A DNA stretch of 64,000 nucleotides from Hyparrhenia diplandra (taxonomy: Eukaryota; Streptophyta; Magnoliopsida; Poales; Poaceae): assembly GCA_015847255.1 (NCBI GenBank), contig JADLZK010011223.1:1-64000 (forward strand). The letters are read 5' to 3'. Shown here piece by piece: positions 22,742 through 33,159 of this stretch. Made by a program: the position numbers and the translations under genes. How positions within the stretch are numbered: position 1 is the first letter of the stretch; every line of letters begins with the position of its first letter. The notes under the pieces are model-generated. The model worked only from the letters and a program-made list of their open reading frames with translations, made no database searches and was not told where the DNA came from.

Positions 22742-23630
22742 GAAAGAGAGATAGCATCTCCCCTACCTATATATTATATTTTTCATGTATGTGAAAAATA
22801 TTTACAGGTTACAAGGCTCTCAGAGCCAACGAAAAAAGGGAGAATACATTAAACAAAATTCTCACACCACCTATTGAAGGGATCCCATCTTCTGCTTGGC
22901 TTTGATGCAAACCAACCCAAGCTCTTCTTTGAAGATGGATTTTCCAGTTAAGAATGTTGTTGCTCTTTCCATCAAAGATGACACCACTTTATTTTCCATA
23001 TTACCGGCTGTGTGGATGACCAGTTCTCTGAATATGCTGCTTCCAAAATCAGTTGTTGCTTGCAACATCATACCTAGAGGTTCCAGGTTACAGTTCCAGT
23101 AAATGGAATGAAGATTCCAACAGGTAATGCTGAAAAGGCATGTAAAGAATAGATGGAAACATGTTTCTTGAGGGGCCTGTGTTGCAGAGCACACATGAGT
23201 AGTCTTCCAAGAACATATTTTTCCTTCTCAATAAATTTCTCATGTCAAGCCTGTCATTGAGGAGGAGCCAAAAGAAAAATTTGTACTTGCCAAGGTTACC
23301 AGCTGAACAGAGGTGAAGCTTGCTGAGTTCCAATGATTTCTTTGTAAGACTTTCTTGAGCTGTATGAGTTTGATCCCCAACTGTATGTCCATTGATCTTC
23401 AGTATTCACTTCCCATGGCCTCTCCTATAGACCCTGAAGGTTTTTCTAGTTGAGTTGAGGCTTGCATGGATAGGGGAGGAAGAAGATAGTGCTTATCTCC
23501 TTCTCAATGAAGAATCTGATGGAGCACTTTGGTTTTCCAACAAAACAGAAGAGTTATGGGGATTCTTCCATTAGTGGCCTATCCATCCAAATATCTTGCC
23601 ACATCATGTCTGAATTTCGCTCATCACATT
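22742..23630 (-). mobile_element. LINE remnant a (L1-type, zf-RVT end of ORF2)
   Basis: On the minus strand, frames at 23088-23333 and 22871-23194 together give the C-terminal zinc-binding region of plant L1-type reverse transcriptases (zf-RVT): FFFWLLLNDRLDMRNLL, then SCVLCNTG, then CFHLFFTC. An upstream piece (IWMDRPLMEESP) comes from the linker after the RT domain. Frameshifts separate the parts. It is nearly identical to LINE remnant b, but its tail-side end has lost the clean T run and abuts the 9.6-kb insertion. Confidence 0.8.
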
Positions 23631-24114
23631 GTCGATCACAGACTCCGCTTCGTCCCCCGCGCGTGCGCCCAGCGCGTGCGGTGAACCAAACAGCAAGCGC
23701 GTCCCCACCAGCCTTTGTATCTCTGTAGAAGCCAACAACACATGGAGAAAGATTGAGGTCCAAATGGATTCAAAACTTGGCCACAATCACTGAATCAGCC
23801 GCCAATATCTTGACCGATTTCATACTTAAAAAAGATATAAATGCATGCCCTTTTTATCTCAAAATCAAATTTAAAAAGTATCCGTTAGTAGCTATACTAG
23901 GTAACTAGATAGATCCTTCCCATATCAAAATATACCCGTTGGCAATTAAGCAGTGCTGGTGGCTGCATCTGCATGGCATGGACTAGTAAGTATGCCAGCA
24001 GTAGCTGACAGTTGTTTGCCAGTAAACCCTGTGCTAACAAAATTTGTTACTACTTTCCAAATACACTGCCATTCTCCAAGAAGAAATCTTTGTACATACA
24101 TAGACCATCTTAGC

Positions 24115-24121
24115 TATAAAT
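24115..24121 (+). promoter_or_regulatory. TATA box of P450 copy 2
   Basis: TATAAAT 41 bp before the start, identical in context to the box of copy 1. Confidence 0.6.
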
Positions 24122-24161
24122 GTGAGGCATTCAGAGACAAGAGCCGAGAAACGAAGCAACC

Positions 24162-25800
24162 ATGGCCGCCCAAATGGTCCTCTCTCTTGTTCTTGGCTCT
24201 CCTCACCTTCGCCCTGCTCCGGCGCATGGGTGCAACGGCGCAGCAGCGGCAATGGTCACCACCGCCTTCCGCCGTCGCCACCGGGGCTGCCCATCATCGG
24301 GCACCTCCACCTGCTAGGCTCCAACCCGCACCTCTCCCTCCGCGAGATGGCCGGCAGGGTGCACGGCGCCGCCGCCGATGGCTTCATGCTGCTCCGCCTC
24401 GGCCAGGTGCCCAGCCTGGTGGTGTCGTCCCCGCGCGGCGGCAGAGGCCGTCCTGCGCGCGCACGACCACACCTTCGCGTCGCGGCCTCCCTCTGCCATG
24501 GCCGACATCCTCTTCAGTTACTCCGACGTCGCCCTCGCGCCCCTACGGCGACTACTGGCGCCTGGTCCGAGGCTGGTCACCACGCACGTGCTCAGCGCCG
24601 GCAAGGTCCAGTCCTTCGCCGCGCTCGCCAGGAGGAGGTCGCCCTCGTCGTCGCCAAGATCCGGGACGCCGCCTCCACTGCGGTGGACATGACGGAGGTG
24701 TTCTGCGTCTTCACCAACGACATGGTGTGCCGCGCCGTGTCGGGCAAGTTCTTCCGGCGGCTGGAAGGCCAGCACAGGGCGTTCCAGGAGATCATCAACG
24801 AGCAGGTGATACTCATCGCTGGGTTCAACCAGGACGACTGCTTCCCTTTGGTTGGCCAAGCTTGGTGTGCTTGCGAACAAGGTCATGTTCGCCAAGGCCT
24901 TTAGCTTGAAGAAGCAATGGGACGTGTTGCTCGATGAGATCATCACCGAGCATGCCGCCAAGCTGGAGGAGGAGAAGCGTCACGACGACAAGAGTGACGA
25001 CGACGCTGCTGGACAGAGCCAAGAAGATGACGCTGACTTCGTTCATGTCCTGCTTTCACTCCAGCAGGAGTACCGTCTCACAAGACAACAAGTGAAGTCC
25101 ATCCTGATGGTATGTGAATTACATATTTATTTATATATATACATATGAATCTGGTTTAACCAAATGTATATATACAGGACATGTTTGGAGCGGGAACAGA
25201 TACATCGTCCATCCTGCTAGATTACGCGATGATCGAGCTGATAAGAAACCCACACATCATGGCCAAAGTACGCGAAGAGATCACCATCAACACTCCCAAG
25301 GGCCAAGAAATGGTCAAGGAAGAGAACCTAGCCAACATGAGCTACCTGAGGGCCATCATCAAGGAGACGCTGCGACTGTACCCCCGACGCCGCTGCTGCT
25401 GCCGCACTTCTGCATGGAGGACTGCGAGGTGAACGGGTACACGATCGCGGCCGGGACGCACGTCATCGTCAACGCGTGGGTGATCGGCAGGGACGCCAGC
25501 GTGTGGGAGAGGGCAGATGAGTTCATCCCGGAGAGGTTTCTGGACGGTGGCAGCAGCGCGGCTACTGACTTCAGGGGCAGGGATTTCAAGTTCGTGCCAT
25601 TTGGAGCTGGGAGAAGGATGTGCCCTGGAATCAACTTTGGGATGGCCGTCGTTGAGCTGATGCTGGCAAATCTTCTCTACTGCTTTCACTGGGAGCTGCC
25701 GGCTGGGATGGCACCTGAGGATGTGGACATGTCTGTCAAGTATGGACTGACAAGCCGTCGCAAGGAGAAGCTCCTGCTTGTCCCAAGGCTGGCTGTGTAA
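24162..25800 (+). pseudogene. Cytochrome P450, CYP71 clan, copy 2 (multiple frameshifts)
   Basis: Same gene as copy 1: exon 1 24162-25109, exon 2 25178-25800, same GT-AG intron. I-helix GAGTDTSS, KETLRLYP, PERF and the haem loop FGAGRRMCPG are all readable, but not in one frame. Compared with copy 1 it lost CT in the signal-anchor region (about 24183), has indels near 24437, 24542 and 24575, lost a C near 24612, gained a T near 24847, and lost one base in exon 2 (about 25382, after KETLRLYP), so exon 2 is 623 rather than 624 nt. The CAG that became TAG in copy 1 is intact here. In exon 2 the two copies differ at only a few residues (for example N/K, R/H, A/V, K/R), showing recent duplication or conversion. 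Not functional as read. Confidence 0.88.
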
Positions 25801-26143
25801 GGTCAGCTACCCTTGCTGCAGAATAAAGAAATAAAAGACTAGCGGTGAATGGGTAGTTTTGTTATATTCCGATCATCAATTGGCGTTGTTGGCCCTTAGC
25901 TTGGAAATGGATCGATGGATAGATTGCGAATTGTAAGTGTACCTAGCCTGGTGAATACCCATGCGTAGCAATGGGACCCAGAAAATAGTTTATGGCGTTT
26001 CTGCAAAGCCTTTTTGGCTGACGTTTCCTTTGATATTTCTGTTTTTTTTTTCTTGATTTTTTGTGTGTTTTTTCATGATTTCAACGACATACACTCAAGT
26101 TTTTTAGGTTTTGTCTCTATGTGCTTTGCTTTTATAGTTTATC

Positions 26144-27040
26144 GTTTTTTTTTTTTTTTTTTGGAAAAGGCCAGCATGGATCCCCCTACCTATATATTCT
26201 ATTTTTCATATATGTGCAAAATATTTACAGGTTACAAGGCTCTCAGAGCCAACAAAAAAAAAGGGAGAATACATTAAACAAAATTCTCACACCACCTATT
26301 GAAGGGATCCCATCTTCTGCTTGGCTTTGATGCAAACCAACCCAAGCTCTTCTTTGAAGATGGATTTCCAATTAAGAATGTTTTAGCTCTTTCCATCAAA
26401 GATGACACCACTTTATTTTCCATATTACCCAGCAGGCTGTGTGGATGACCAGTTCTCTGAATATGCTGCTTCCAAAATCAGTTGTTGCTATCATACCTAG
26501 AGGTTCCAGGTTACAGTTCCAGTAAATGGAATGAAGATTCTAACAGGTAATGCTGAAAAGGAACGTAAAGAATAGATGGAAACATGTTTCTTGAGGGCCT
26601 GTGTTGCAGAGCACACATGAGTGGTCTTCCAAGAACATATTTTTTCCTTCTCAATAAATTTCTCTCGTGTCAAGCCTGTCGTTGAGGAGGAGCCAAAAAA
26701 AAAAATTTGTACTTGCCAAGGTTACCAGCTGAACAGAGGTGAAGCTTGCTGAGTTCCAATGATTTCTTTGTAAGACTTTGATCCCCAACTGTATGTCCAT
26801 TGATCTTCAGTATTCACTTCCCATGGCCTCTCCTATAGACCCTGAAGGTTTTCTAGTTGAGTTGAGGCTTGCATGGATAGGGGAGGAAGAAGATAGTGCT
26901 TATCTCTCAATGAAGAATCTGATGGAGCACTTTGGTTTTCCAACAAAAGAGAAGAGTTATGGGGATTCTTCCATTAGTGGCCTATCCATCCAAATATCTT
27001 GCCACGTCATGCGTCTGAATTTCCTTCACTTGGGCTTTGC
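26144..27040 (-). mobile_element. LINE remnant b, 5'-truncated, with poly(A) tail and target duplication
   Basis: The T run at 26145-26162 on the plus strand is the poly(A) tail of a minus-strand LINE. AGTTTATC flanks it at 26136-26143 and 27041-27048, an 8-bp target duplication. The body matches remnant a (zf-RVT residues readable on the minus strand with small indels). It sits between the P450 copy 2 flank and the protease upstream region. Block III (48986 onward) lacks it, so it inserted after the block was already duplicated. Confidence 0.8.
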
Positions 27041-27121
27041 AGTTTATCTTGGTGGTCTTGTCATAGATTAGGAGGGCCCTATGGTTGGTTGATCATTTAG
27101 CTAAGAGCAGCATGACATCTG

Positions 27122-28740
27122 TTTTTTTCGAAAGCGGGACTTCACCCGCACCGCATTAAGAGAAAGGTCGAAAGAAAGGTCGGTAACCGGATACAAGAGG
27201 AGACGCGAGTAACCCTCAAGTTACCCACGAAATCCCCGATACAAACAAATAGCAAGAAACGATAGGGGGAGGGCTGGGGCGGACCCTCTAACTAACAACC
27301 CCGACAGCTGAACCTATTACAATAAAAAACACACAATACCCGGTAGCTAGCGGCTATCGAGCCAAACACACGACAACAACGGCAAAGCATCCGCTAGAAA
27401 TTGATGGCCAAGCATCCGCCCGGACCAATGTCAGCAACAAAGCATCTGCCGGAAACATGATGACCACTTCGGCGGCAAAGCATCCGTCATAGACAACCAC
27501 GACCTCGACCACGGCGCCCACCGGAAATGCTGGCTCGTGAACGACCGCGGCCTCGGCAACACACCGGAAAACGGGGCTCATAGCGACCGTGACCTCGGTA
27601 GCACGTGCACACCGGAAACGCAGCTCATGAAAAAGAGAGCACCTCGGCGGCAAAGCATCCGCCGGAAACAACAACAGCTAGGTACACGGGCGGCAAAGCA
27701 TCCGCCCAAGCAACGAAGAGCACCTCGGCCAAGCATCCACCAGAAGCGACCAAGGCACCACTAGCAAGACACACCGGGTGAAGGTAAACATGAAGCACCA
27801 AAGGATCGGCCACGACGAGCAAACCGACCATGAAGGGGGCGACGGCCGTAGAGACAACGACAAGCCGCACGGATCCAGCCGCCGACGCCCGCGCCGGTGA
27901 AGAGGCTCGGCATGGCTGCGGCGCCACCACGAGGCCGCGAGACGCACGCCGGCACCACCTCGGCCCCGCCACCATGGCGGCGCCAACACCGTAGCACTGG
28001 CGAAGCGAAAGAAGAACAGCCTCCGCCCCCCGTGGTGCCGCTGCACGTGGAAGAAGTACGACGCCTCCAAGAAGGTGTGTGGCGCGTGAAACGCCACCGT
28101 CGTCGAGCTTTCGCCCCTTCCATCACGGCGCACGGCGACGGCACCCCGTGCCACCGGCCCACAGGCATCCCGAGAGAGGGCCGCAGACGCGGGGGGGGGG
28201 GCAGCACCGCCTAGGGGCCCAAGGCCCCGTGATCTGGCCACCGGCCGGGCAATAGGAGCGGTCCCACCACGGAGGGGAGGCCAGCCGGGAGAAGTAGAGC
28301 CCGACAGCAGCCGGGAGACGCCAAGTCGGGAAGGACGCCGAACGACGCCGGGGAAGGGGGGCGGCGCCGCCATGGCAAATCAACTCGAGCTCATTCGCCC
28401 GCCCGTCGCGGGGAGGGAGGTGGCGCCGACGCGCTAAAAGATCCAGGCCACAGGCCCTATCCGCCCGGCCGCCGCCGCCAGGGCGTGGAGCTCACCCGTC
28501 ATGGCCATGTCACCCGGTTAGGGTTGGAGTGGAGGGGGAGCGGGGGAGAGGGTGGGGGACGCGCAGCGGGCCCCGGTTTCGGGGGGGGCGCCGCTGGGGG
28601 CCGCCGCCGCCCGTCGCCGCCTCAGCGAGGGGCGGCCGGGCAGGGGCAGAGGATGGGGGCCCCGCGGCGGCGTGGAGGTCGCCCCGAGTCGCCCAGGGGA
28701 GCGTTCGGGGGGGGGGAGAGTCTCGGCGTATGTGAAGCTC
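27122..28740 (-). mobile_element. GC-rich retroposon (LINE-type end), minus strand
   Basis: GCATGACATCTG at 27110-27121 and 28741-28752 forms a 12-bp target duplication. The element starts on the plus strand with T7 followed by CGAAAGCGGGACTTCACCCGC, which read on the minus strand is the CCCGCTTTCGAAAAAAA ending common in grass LINEs. The other end is a very GC-rich leader (28400-28740). A 231-codon minus frame (27678-28373) is Arg/Pro/Ala-rich and shows no RT motif. The part at 27380-27750 repeats AAAGCATCCGCC-like units. It is a deleted or non-autonomous element. Confidence 0.6.
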
Positions 28741-28784
28741 GCATGACATCTGTTTCGGAAAAAGCAAGAGCAGCATGACATCTG

Positions 28785-29580
28785 AAACAGTCTCCATAAT
28801 TTTCTATCAATGCGAAATGTAAATTTCCATTGCCCAGATTGTGTACTGTCACTACTGTGTTTCCAACTGCAATGCTTCTGTTTCATTATTCAGTTACATA
28901 TCCATTAAAAAAAAAATCAGTTCCATATCTGACATCAGCCCTCTTGCTCTTTGATTTTCCTTGTGTGCAAATAACAAAACAGTGATCAAGTTACATATCT
29001 GGGCTGGAGTGCTTTTGAGGTAATTCTGAATTTCCTTAGTTGCACGATGCTGAAGAAAATGATTCCTGTATTAGATAAAATAGATGATCAGTAAGTCCAA
29101 ATGTTGCTGTGCATTTAAATTGTGATTGGTTCCTTGAACCGGCTAGGCGGCTACTAGCTAGTTCTATAACAATTATTAAACGTTGAGATACAAGGCAGAC
29201 AAACATTAATTTTGTAGATGATGCCGGTGATTGCTGTGTGCTCTGTTCTCTTGTTATAATAGTTTACAAGAGTGCGTGCGATTTGGGGTCTTTGTATGTA
29301 GCGATGCACATCTGTGGAGAGAGTATTAAATCTTCAGTTAACTTCCAGGCTACGCTCTGGAATCCATCTTGTCAATTCCACACAATATTCTAGGATTACT
29401 TTTCTAATTCTAGCTGATTGTGGGTCACTCTCAGTAGATACCATACGTTTATTCAGCAAGAACAAGAATATATAATGAGTAACTAACTTGACCTGCACGC
29501 TGCAGTTCATGTATATGTATAATATACTGACTGCATTCAAAAAGATCACACCTTCACTGACATACGGCAATAGGAGGGCC
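28785..29580 (+). promoter_or_regulatory. Upstream region of protease copy 1
   Basis: Homologous to 49200-50550 upstream of protease copy 2, but with a single copy of the 253-bp segment that is doubled there and without the 330-bp insertion. A third GCATGACATCTG lies at 28773-28784. No coding frame. Confidence 0.6.
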
Positions 29581-29588
29581 TATATAAA
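29581..29588 (+). promoter_or_regulatory. TATA box of protease copy 1
   Basis: TATATAAA 111 bp upstream of the ATG, in a context (AGGAGGGCC before it) that is identical in copy 2. Implies a leader of about 80 nt. Confidence 0.7.
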
Positions 29589-29691
29589 CACATACCCGGC
29601 CTCCTCATTTCCATACATCTACAGAAAAGAGAGTAAAAAAAAAACAACAACAGCGACCAGTAAAAAGAGAAACATAGCAGTAGAGTAGATC

Positions 29692-30819
29692 ATGGCCACC
29701 TCCAAGGCTCTCCTTCTTGCCATCCTTGGTTGTGCTTGCTTATGGAGTTCTGTCCTAGCGGTTCGTGAGCTGAGTGATGCGGCCATGGTCGAGAGGCATG
29801 AGAGGTGGATGGTGGAGTATGGGCGTGTCTACAAGGACGCAGCCGAGAAGGCACGGCGCTTTGAGGTGTTCAAGGATAATGTCGCATTCGTCGAGTCATT
29901 CAACGCCAACAAGAACAACAAGTTCTGGCTTGGTGTCAACCAGTTTGCCGACCTGACCACCGAAGAGTTCAAAGCAAACAAAGGTTTCAAACCAATTTCA
30001 GCGGATAAGGTTCCGGCAACTGGATTCAAGTATGAGAACTTGAGCATCAGTGCGCTTCCGACGGCTGTGGACTGGAGGACCAAGGGAGCTGTCACACCTA
30101 TCAAGAACCAAGGCCAATGTGGTACGTGCAATTGTGATCATACTTGAAACATGTAATTATTGCAGTGTTATATGATATATACATGTTGATTAAGCTCTTA
30201 TATGCTGACATGTACAATGGCTGACACAACAGGTTGCTGCTGGGCGTTCTCTGCTGTAGCTGCCATGGAGGGCATTGTGAAGCTGAGCACTGGCAACCTC
30301 ATCTCACTCTCTGAGCAAGAAATAGTGGACTGTGACATCCATGGCGGGGATGAGGGTTGCGAGGGTGGCTGGATGGACGGTGCCTTTGAGTTCGTCATCA
30401 AGAATGGAGGCCTTGCCACCGAGTCCACCTATCCATACAAGGCAGCAGACGACAAGTGCAAGGGCGGATCAAAGAGCGCCGCAACCATCAAAGGTCATGA
30501 GGACGTGCCAGTCAACAACGAGGCTGCACTCATGAAGGCTGTGGCCAATCAGCCCGTGTCTGTCGCCGTCGATGCGGGTGACAGGACTTTTATGCTTTAT
30601 GCTGGTGGTGTGATGACTGGTTCCTGCGGCACTGAGTTGGATCATGGGATCGCAGCCATCGGGTATGGCGTGGAGAGTGATGGCACAAAGTATTGGATTT
30701 TGAAGAATTCTTGGGGTACCACATGGGGAGAGAAGGGATTCCTAAGGATGGAGAAGGACATTTCTGACAAGCGGGGAATGTGTGGCCTTGCCATGAAGCC
30801 TTCCTATCCCACTGAGTAA
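29692..30819 (+). CDS. Papain-type cysteine protease, SAG39-like, copy 1 (intact)
   Basis: Senescence-associated C1A cysteine endopeptidase, secreted or vacuolar, made as a preproenzyme that removes its own propeptide. CDS joins 29692-30121 and 30233-30819 (GT-AG intron of 111 bp), giving 338 residues, the usual size. Order: signal peptide (about residues 1-23, LLLAILGCACLWSSVLA), I29 inhibitor propeptide with the ERFNIN helix and a GVNQFADLT motif, then the mature enzyme. The intron falls at the active site: exon 1 ends NQGQC and exon 2 resumes GCCWAFS, restoring the catalytic Cys. The catalytic His is in LDHGIAAIGYG and the Asn in LKNSWGTTWGEKGF. It ends YPTE with no granulin or KDEL tail. 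This is the only clearly intact host gene of the window. Rice SAG39 is the likely relative by recall. Confidence 0.93.
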
Positions 30820-31619
30820 AAAAAAGAGTATACTTCCAAAAATGCCATCAGCTCGTATTTGAATAATTATATATGTGTCTTCTGCACTCGTACACAGTTG
30901 TTCTTTATGTATTGCACATCATACATGTGTAACTTTTATTATGTTTGTGAACTTTGTAAATACCGTGGACGTTTGAAATAGTATCTTAAAACTCAATACA
31001 TAGTTCTTTGAATTCTGGAGATGTCGGTTATTAAATCACACAACGATCGAAGAACTACAAATGGGAATGTGGCGATTGTTTTTAGTTCATATTCATCACT
31101 GTACATGTCAGAGGGCAATTACAGAAAACGAAGTCTACAAACATTTTTCTCTATACACATTTTTTTTTTAACTTATGATCAGCGAAGTGAATTTCAACTT
31201 TCGCTCGGTCTACATCGGCTTCGCCTCTTAGTTTCTTCAGTCTTGATACTTCTTTGAGGTTTTCAGCTGCTCCAGATGAGTCTTCACCAATAATTCAAGA
31301 TCTTGATGCTTTAAAGGCTTTCTTTGTGCAAAGCCTTATTTTGTTGGCCACCACGAATAGAAAGAATTCAGTATTAACAGGAAAGATCCCTCTTAGCCAC
31401 GTTCGTGTGTCCAGTGCCGCATGTGCCATGTTGGATCACACACCACCCATGCAAAACATGCTAAATGTAGCACTTGGTAAATATAGATTAGGATAACAGG
31501 TTGTGATTTGCTAAATGTAGCACTTGGTAAAATGTCATGTAAATAAAATAAATCTTGCTCAACATAACAGAGGCTAGCTAAATCAGCGAAATATACATTA
31601 GTATAAAGATGCATGTTTC
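30820..31619 (+). other. 3' flank of protease copy 1 and intergenic DNA
   Basis: The first 200 bp match the 3' flank of copy 2 (51795-52010), which marks the end of the duplicated unit near 31020. A short duplicate, TGCTAAATGTAGCACTTGGTA, appears at about 31459 and 31509. No gene recognised. Confidence 0.5.
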
Positions 31620-32087
31620 AGATTAGCAAAACACCTTCAGTGTTGTGTGCTGCACATTTATTTGATTAATTTCATCCATGGCCACATCTGAATCCACTTG
31701 ATCACACGCATTGTCAGTTCGAGAGCCATGTGCCCTGACCTGGGCATTATTGACCTGTAGAAACAAAGGTAGCCATCAGCACAACCAACACAAGTGAACA
31801 CAGTTGCAAGCAACTAGGATCCATGTGTTAATTCATAGTAGGTCTGTTTCAGATCTATGTACATGTAGCTTTCCTAATTTTCTATGATGCAACATACTAT
31901 AATATATTTTATTTTTTTTACATAGAGTAATATTTGGTGGTGCGAAATGTATAAAACAAACCTGTACCAGAGGTCAATTGATCCCTTGGATCTTTGGATA
32001 AAGCAGAGGCAAGCTCATCAAATTCTCTATCCATTTCAGCAGCTATTCGTCGCCGCACCTGTGGAGGCACCCGTGCAGCCATTTGGC
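31620..32087 (-). pseudogene. Two exons of an unrecognised gene, minus strand
   Basis: Exon 31968-32087 is bounded by an AG acceptor and a GT donor on the minus strand and encodes MAARVPPQVRRRIAAEMDR and then FDELASALSKDPRDQL. A second exon begins at 31754 after an AG acceptor and encodes NNAQVRAHGSRTDNACDQVD before becoming unreadable near 31640. Charge distribution and splice signals argue for a real gene fragment. Family unknown. The old copia element lies directly to the right, so the gene may have been cut by it. Confidence 0.45.
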
Positions 32088-32486
32088 CTGCAAGACCGCA
32101 GTGGAATTGATGGAGAAACATAGCCATCAAATTAATGGATATTTTACATAACCTGACAACAAAATTTGAAGGCATCGATGATGGATGTCCAACACAAATA
32201 TGGCATGGATGTGATGCAAATTCATAAATCGGAAATCACGATAGGCTTCTCCGTACACAAGTAAGCCACTTTTAAGATGTTTATTGAACTGTGGACCAAC
32301 AATTTTGTAACATGTATTCTCCTATGTCACAGCATTCACAAGGAATATTTAAGGAGACAGAGCACCACAAATGTAGATAAGCGGTATGAGAAAGAGTTCT
32401 TTCGGTGGTTCAAGAACCATGTAAGTATAAGGATGTTCTATGATTCATATAGAGATATCAGCTATGTATTCTATTGGAATTTGGGG

Positions 32487-33159
32487 AAGAACACTCTCGA
32501 GGTGTGCTGTAGGCACACCCCTTCTCTATTCATTCCTTATTTCTTTTACATAATAGTCCTCTTACATCTTTATATTTACACCAACACCCCCTCAAGATGG
32601 GCTAAAGATATCTAACATGCCCATCTTGTTACAACTCAACTCGTTCTCACTTGGTCCTAAACCCTTAGTTAAACAATCAGCTAACTGACTACGTGATTTT
32701 ACATAATTTAACCTTAGAATCCCACTATCAAGTTTCTCCTTGATGAAGAATCTATCAATTCCTACATGCTTCATGCGGTCAAACCGAATCGATTGTTTGC
32801 AATGTTAATTGCAGCAATGTTGTCACAGTGAAGCATCATGGTCTCGTTCCTTAACAGCTGCAGCTCCTTCAACAAGCCTTTTAACCACAACATCTCACAC
32901 AAGCTCAATGCCATTGCCCCAGTATTCAGCCTCTACAAGTAGACCCTAGCCACAACAACTTGCTTCTTACTCCGCCATGAGACAAGATTGCCTCCAACAA
33001 ACACACATAGCCAGAAGTAGACCTCCTATCATCCCCGCAACTTGCCCAATCTGCATCACAATATCCCTCCAAATCGAGGTGCCCATTCTTCCTGAACCAT
33101 AAACCTCTTCTAGGGGTTCCCTTCAAGTACCTCAAAATTCTATAAACCACCTCCATATG
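32487..33159 (-). mobile_element. Old copia fragment (copia-3): RNase H end and part of 3' LTR
   Basis: On the minus strand 33156-32926 reads RILRYLKGTPRRGL, then YCDADWASCGDDRRSTSGY, and 32774-32592 reads MKHVGIDRFFIKEKL, then SQLADCLTKGL: the RNase H end of a copia pol, with a break between. It is followed by a polypurine tract (CTTGAGGGGG on the minus strand) and an LTR edge at 32586 (TGTTGGTG on the minus strand). The outer limit of the LTR is uncertain. The right side is cut at 33159 by the LTR of copia-2. Confidence 0.8.

Larger units (their letters stand above)
23665..26135 (+). repeat. Segmental duplication block II (P450 copy 2 with flanks)
   Basis: Counterpart of 10551-13132. The left junction with LINE remnant a is about 35-55 bp of sequence not found in block I (23631-23664). 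The right side ends at the TSD of LINE remnant b. Confidence 0.92.

Noticed and set aside
27380..27750. CRISPR-like spaced repeats (AAAGCATCCGCC units)
   Set aside because: Repeats are degenerate and unevenly spaced, in plant nuclear DNA within a retroposon.
27678..28373. 231-codon minus-strand frame as a protein gene
   Set aside because: Lies inside a retroposon with target duplication; Arg/Pro-rich composition follows from GC content; no RT, endonuclease or zinc-knuckle motif.
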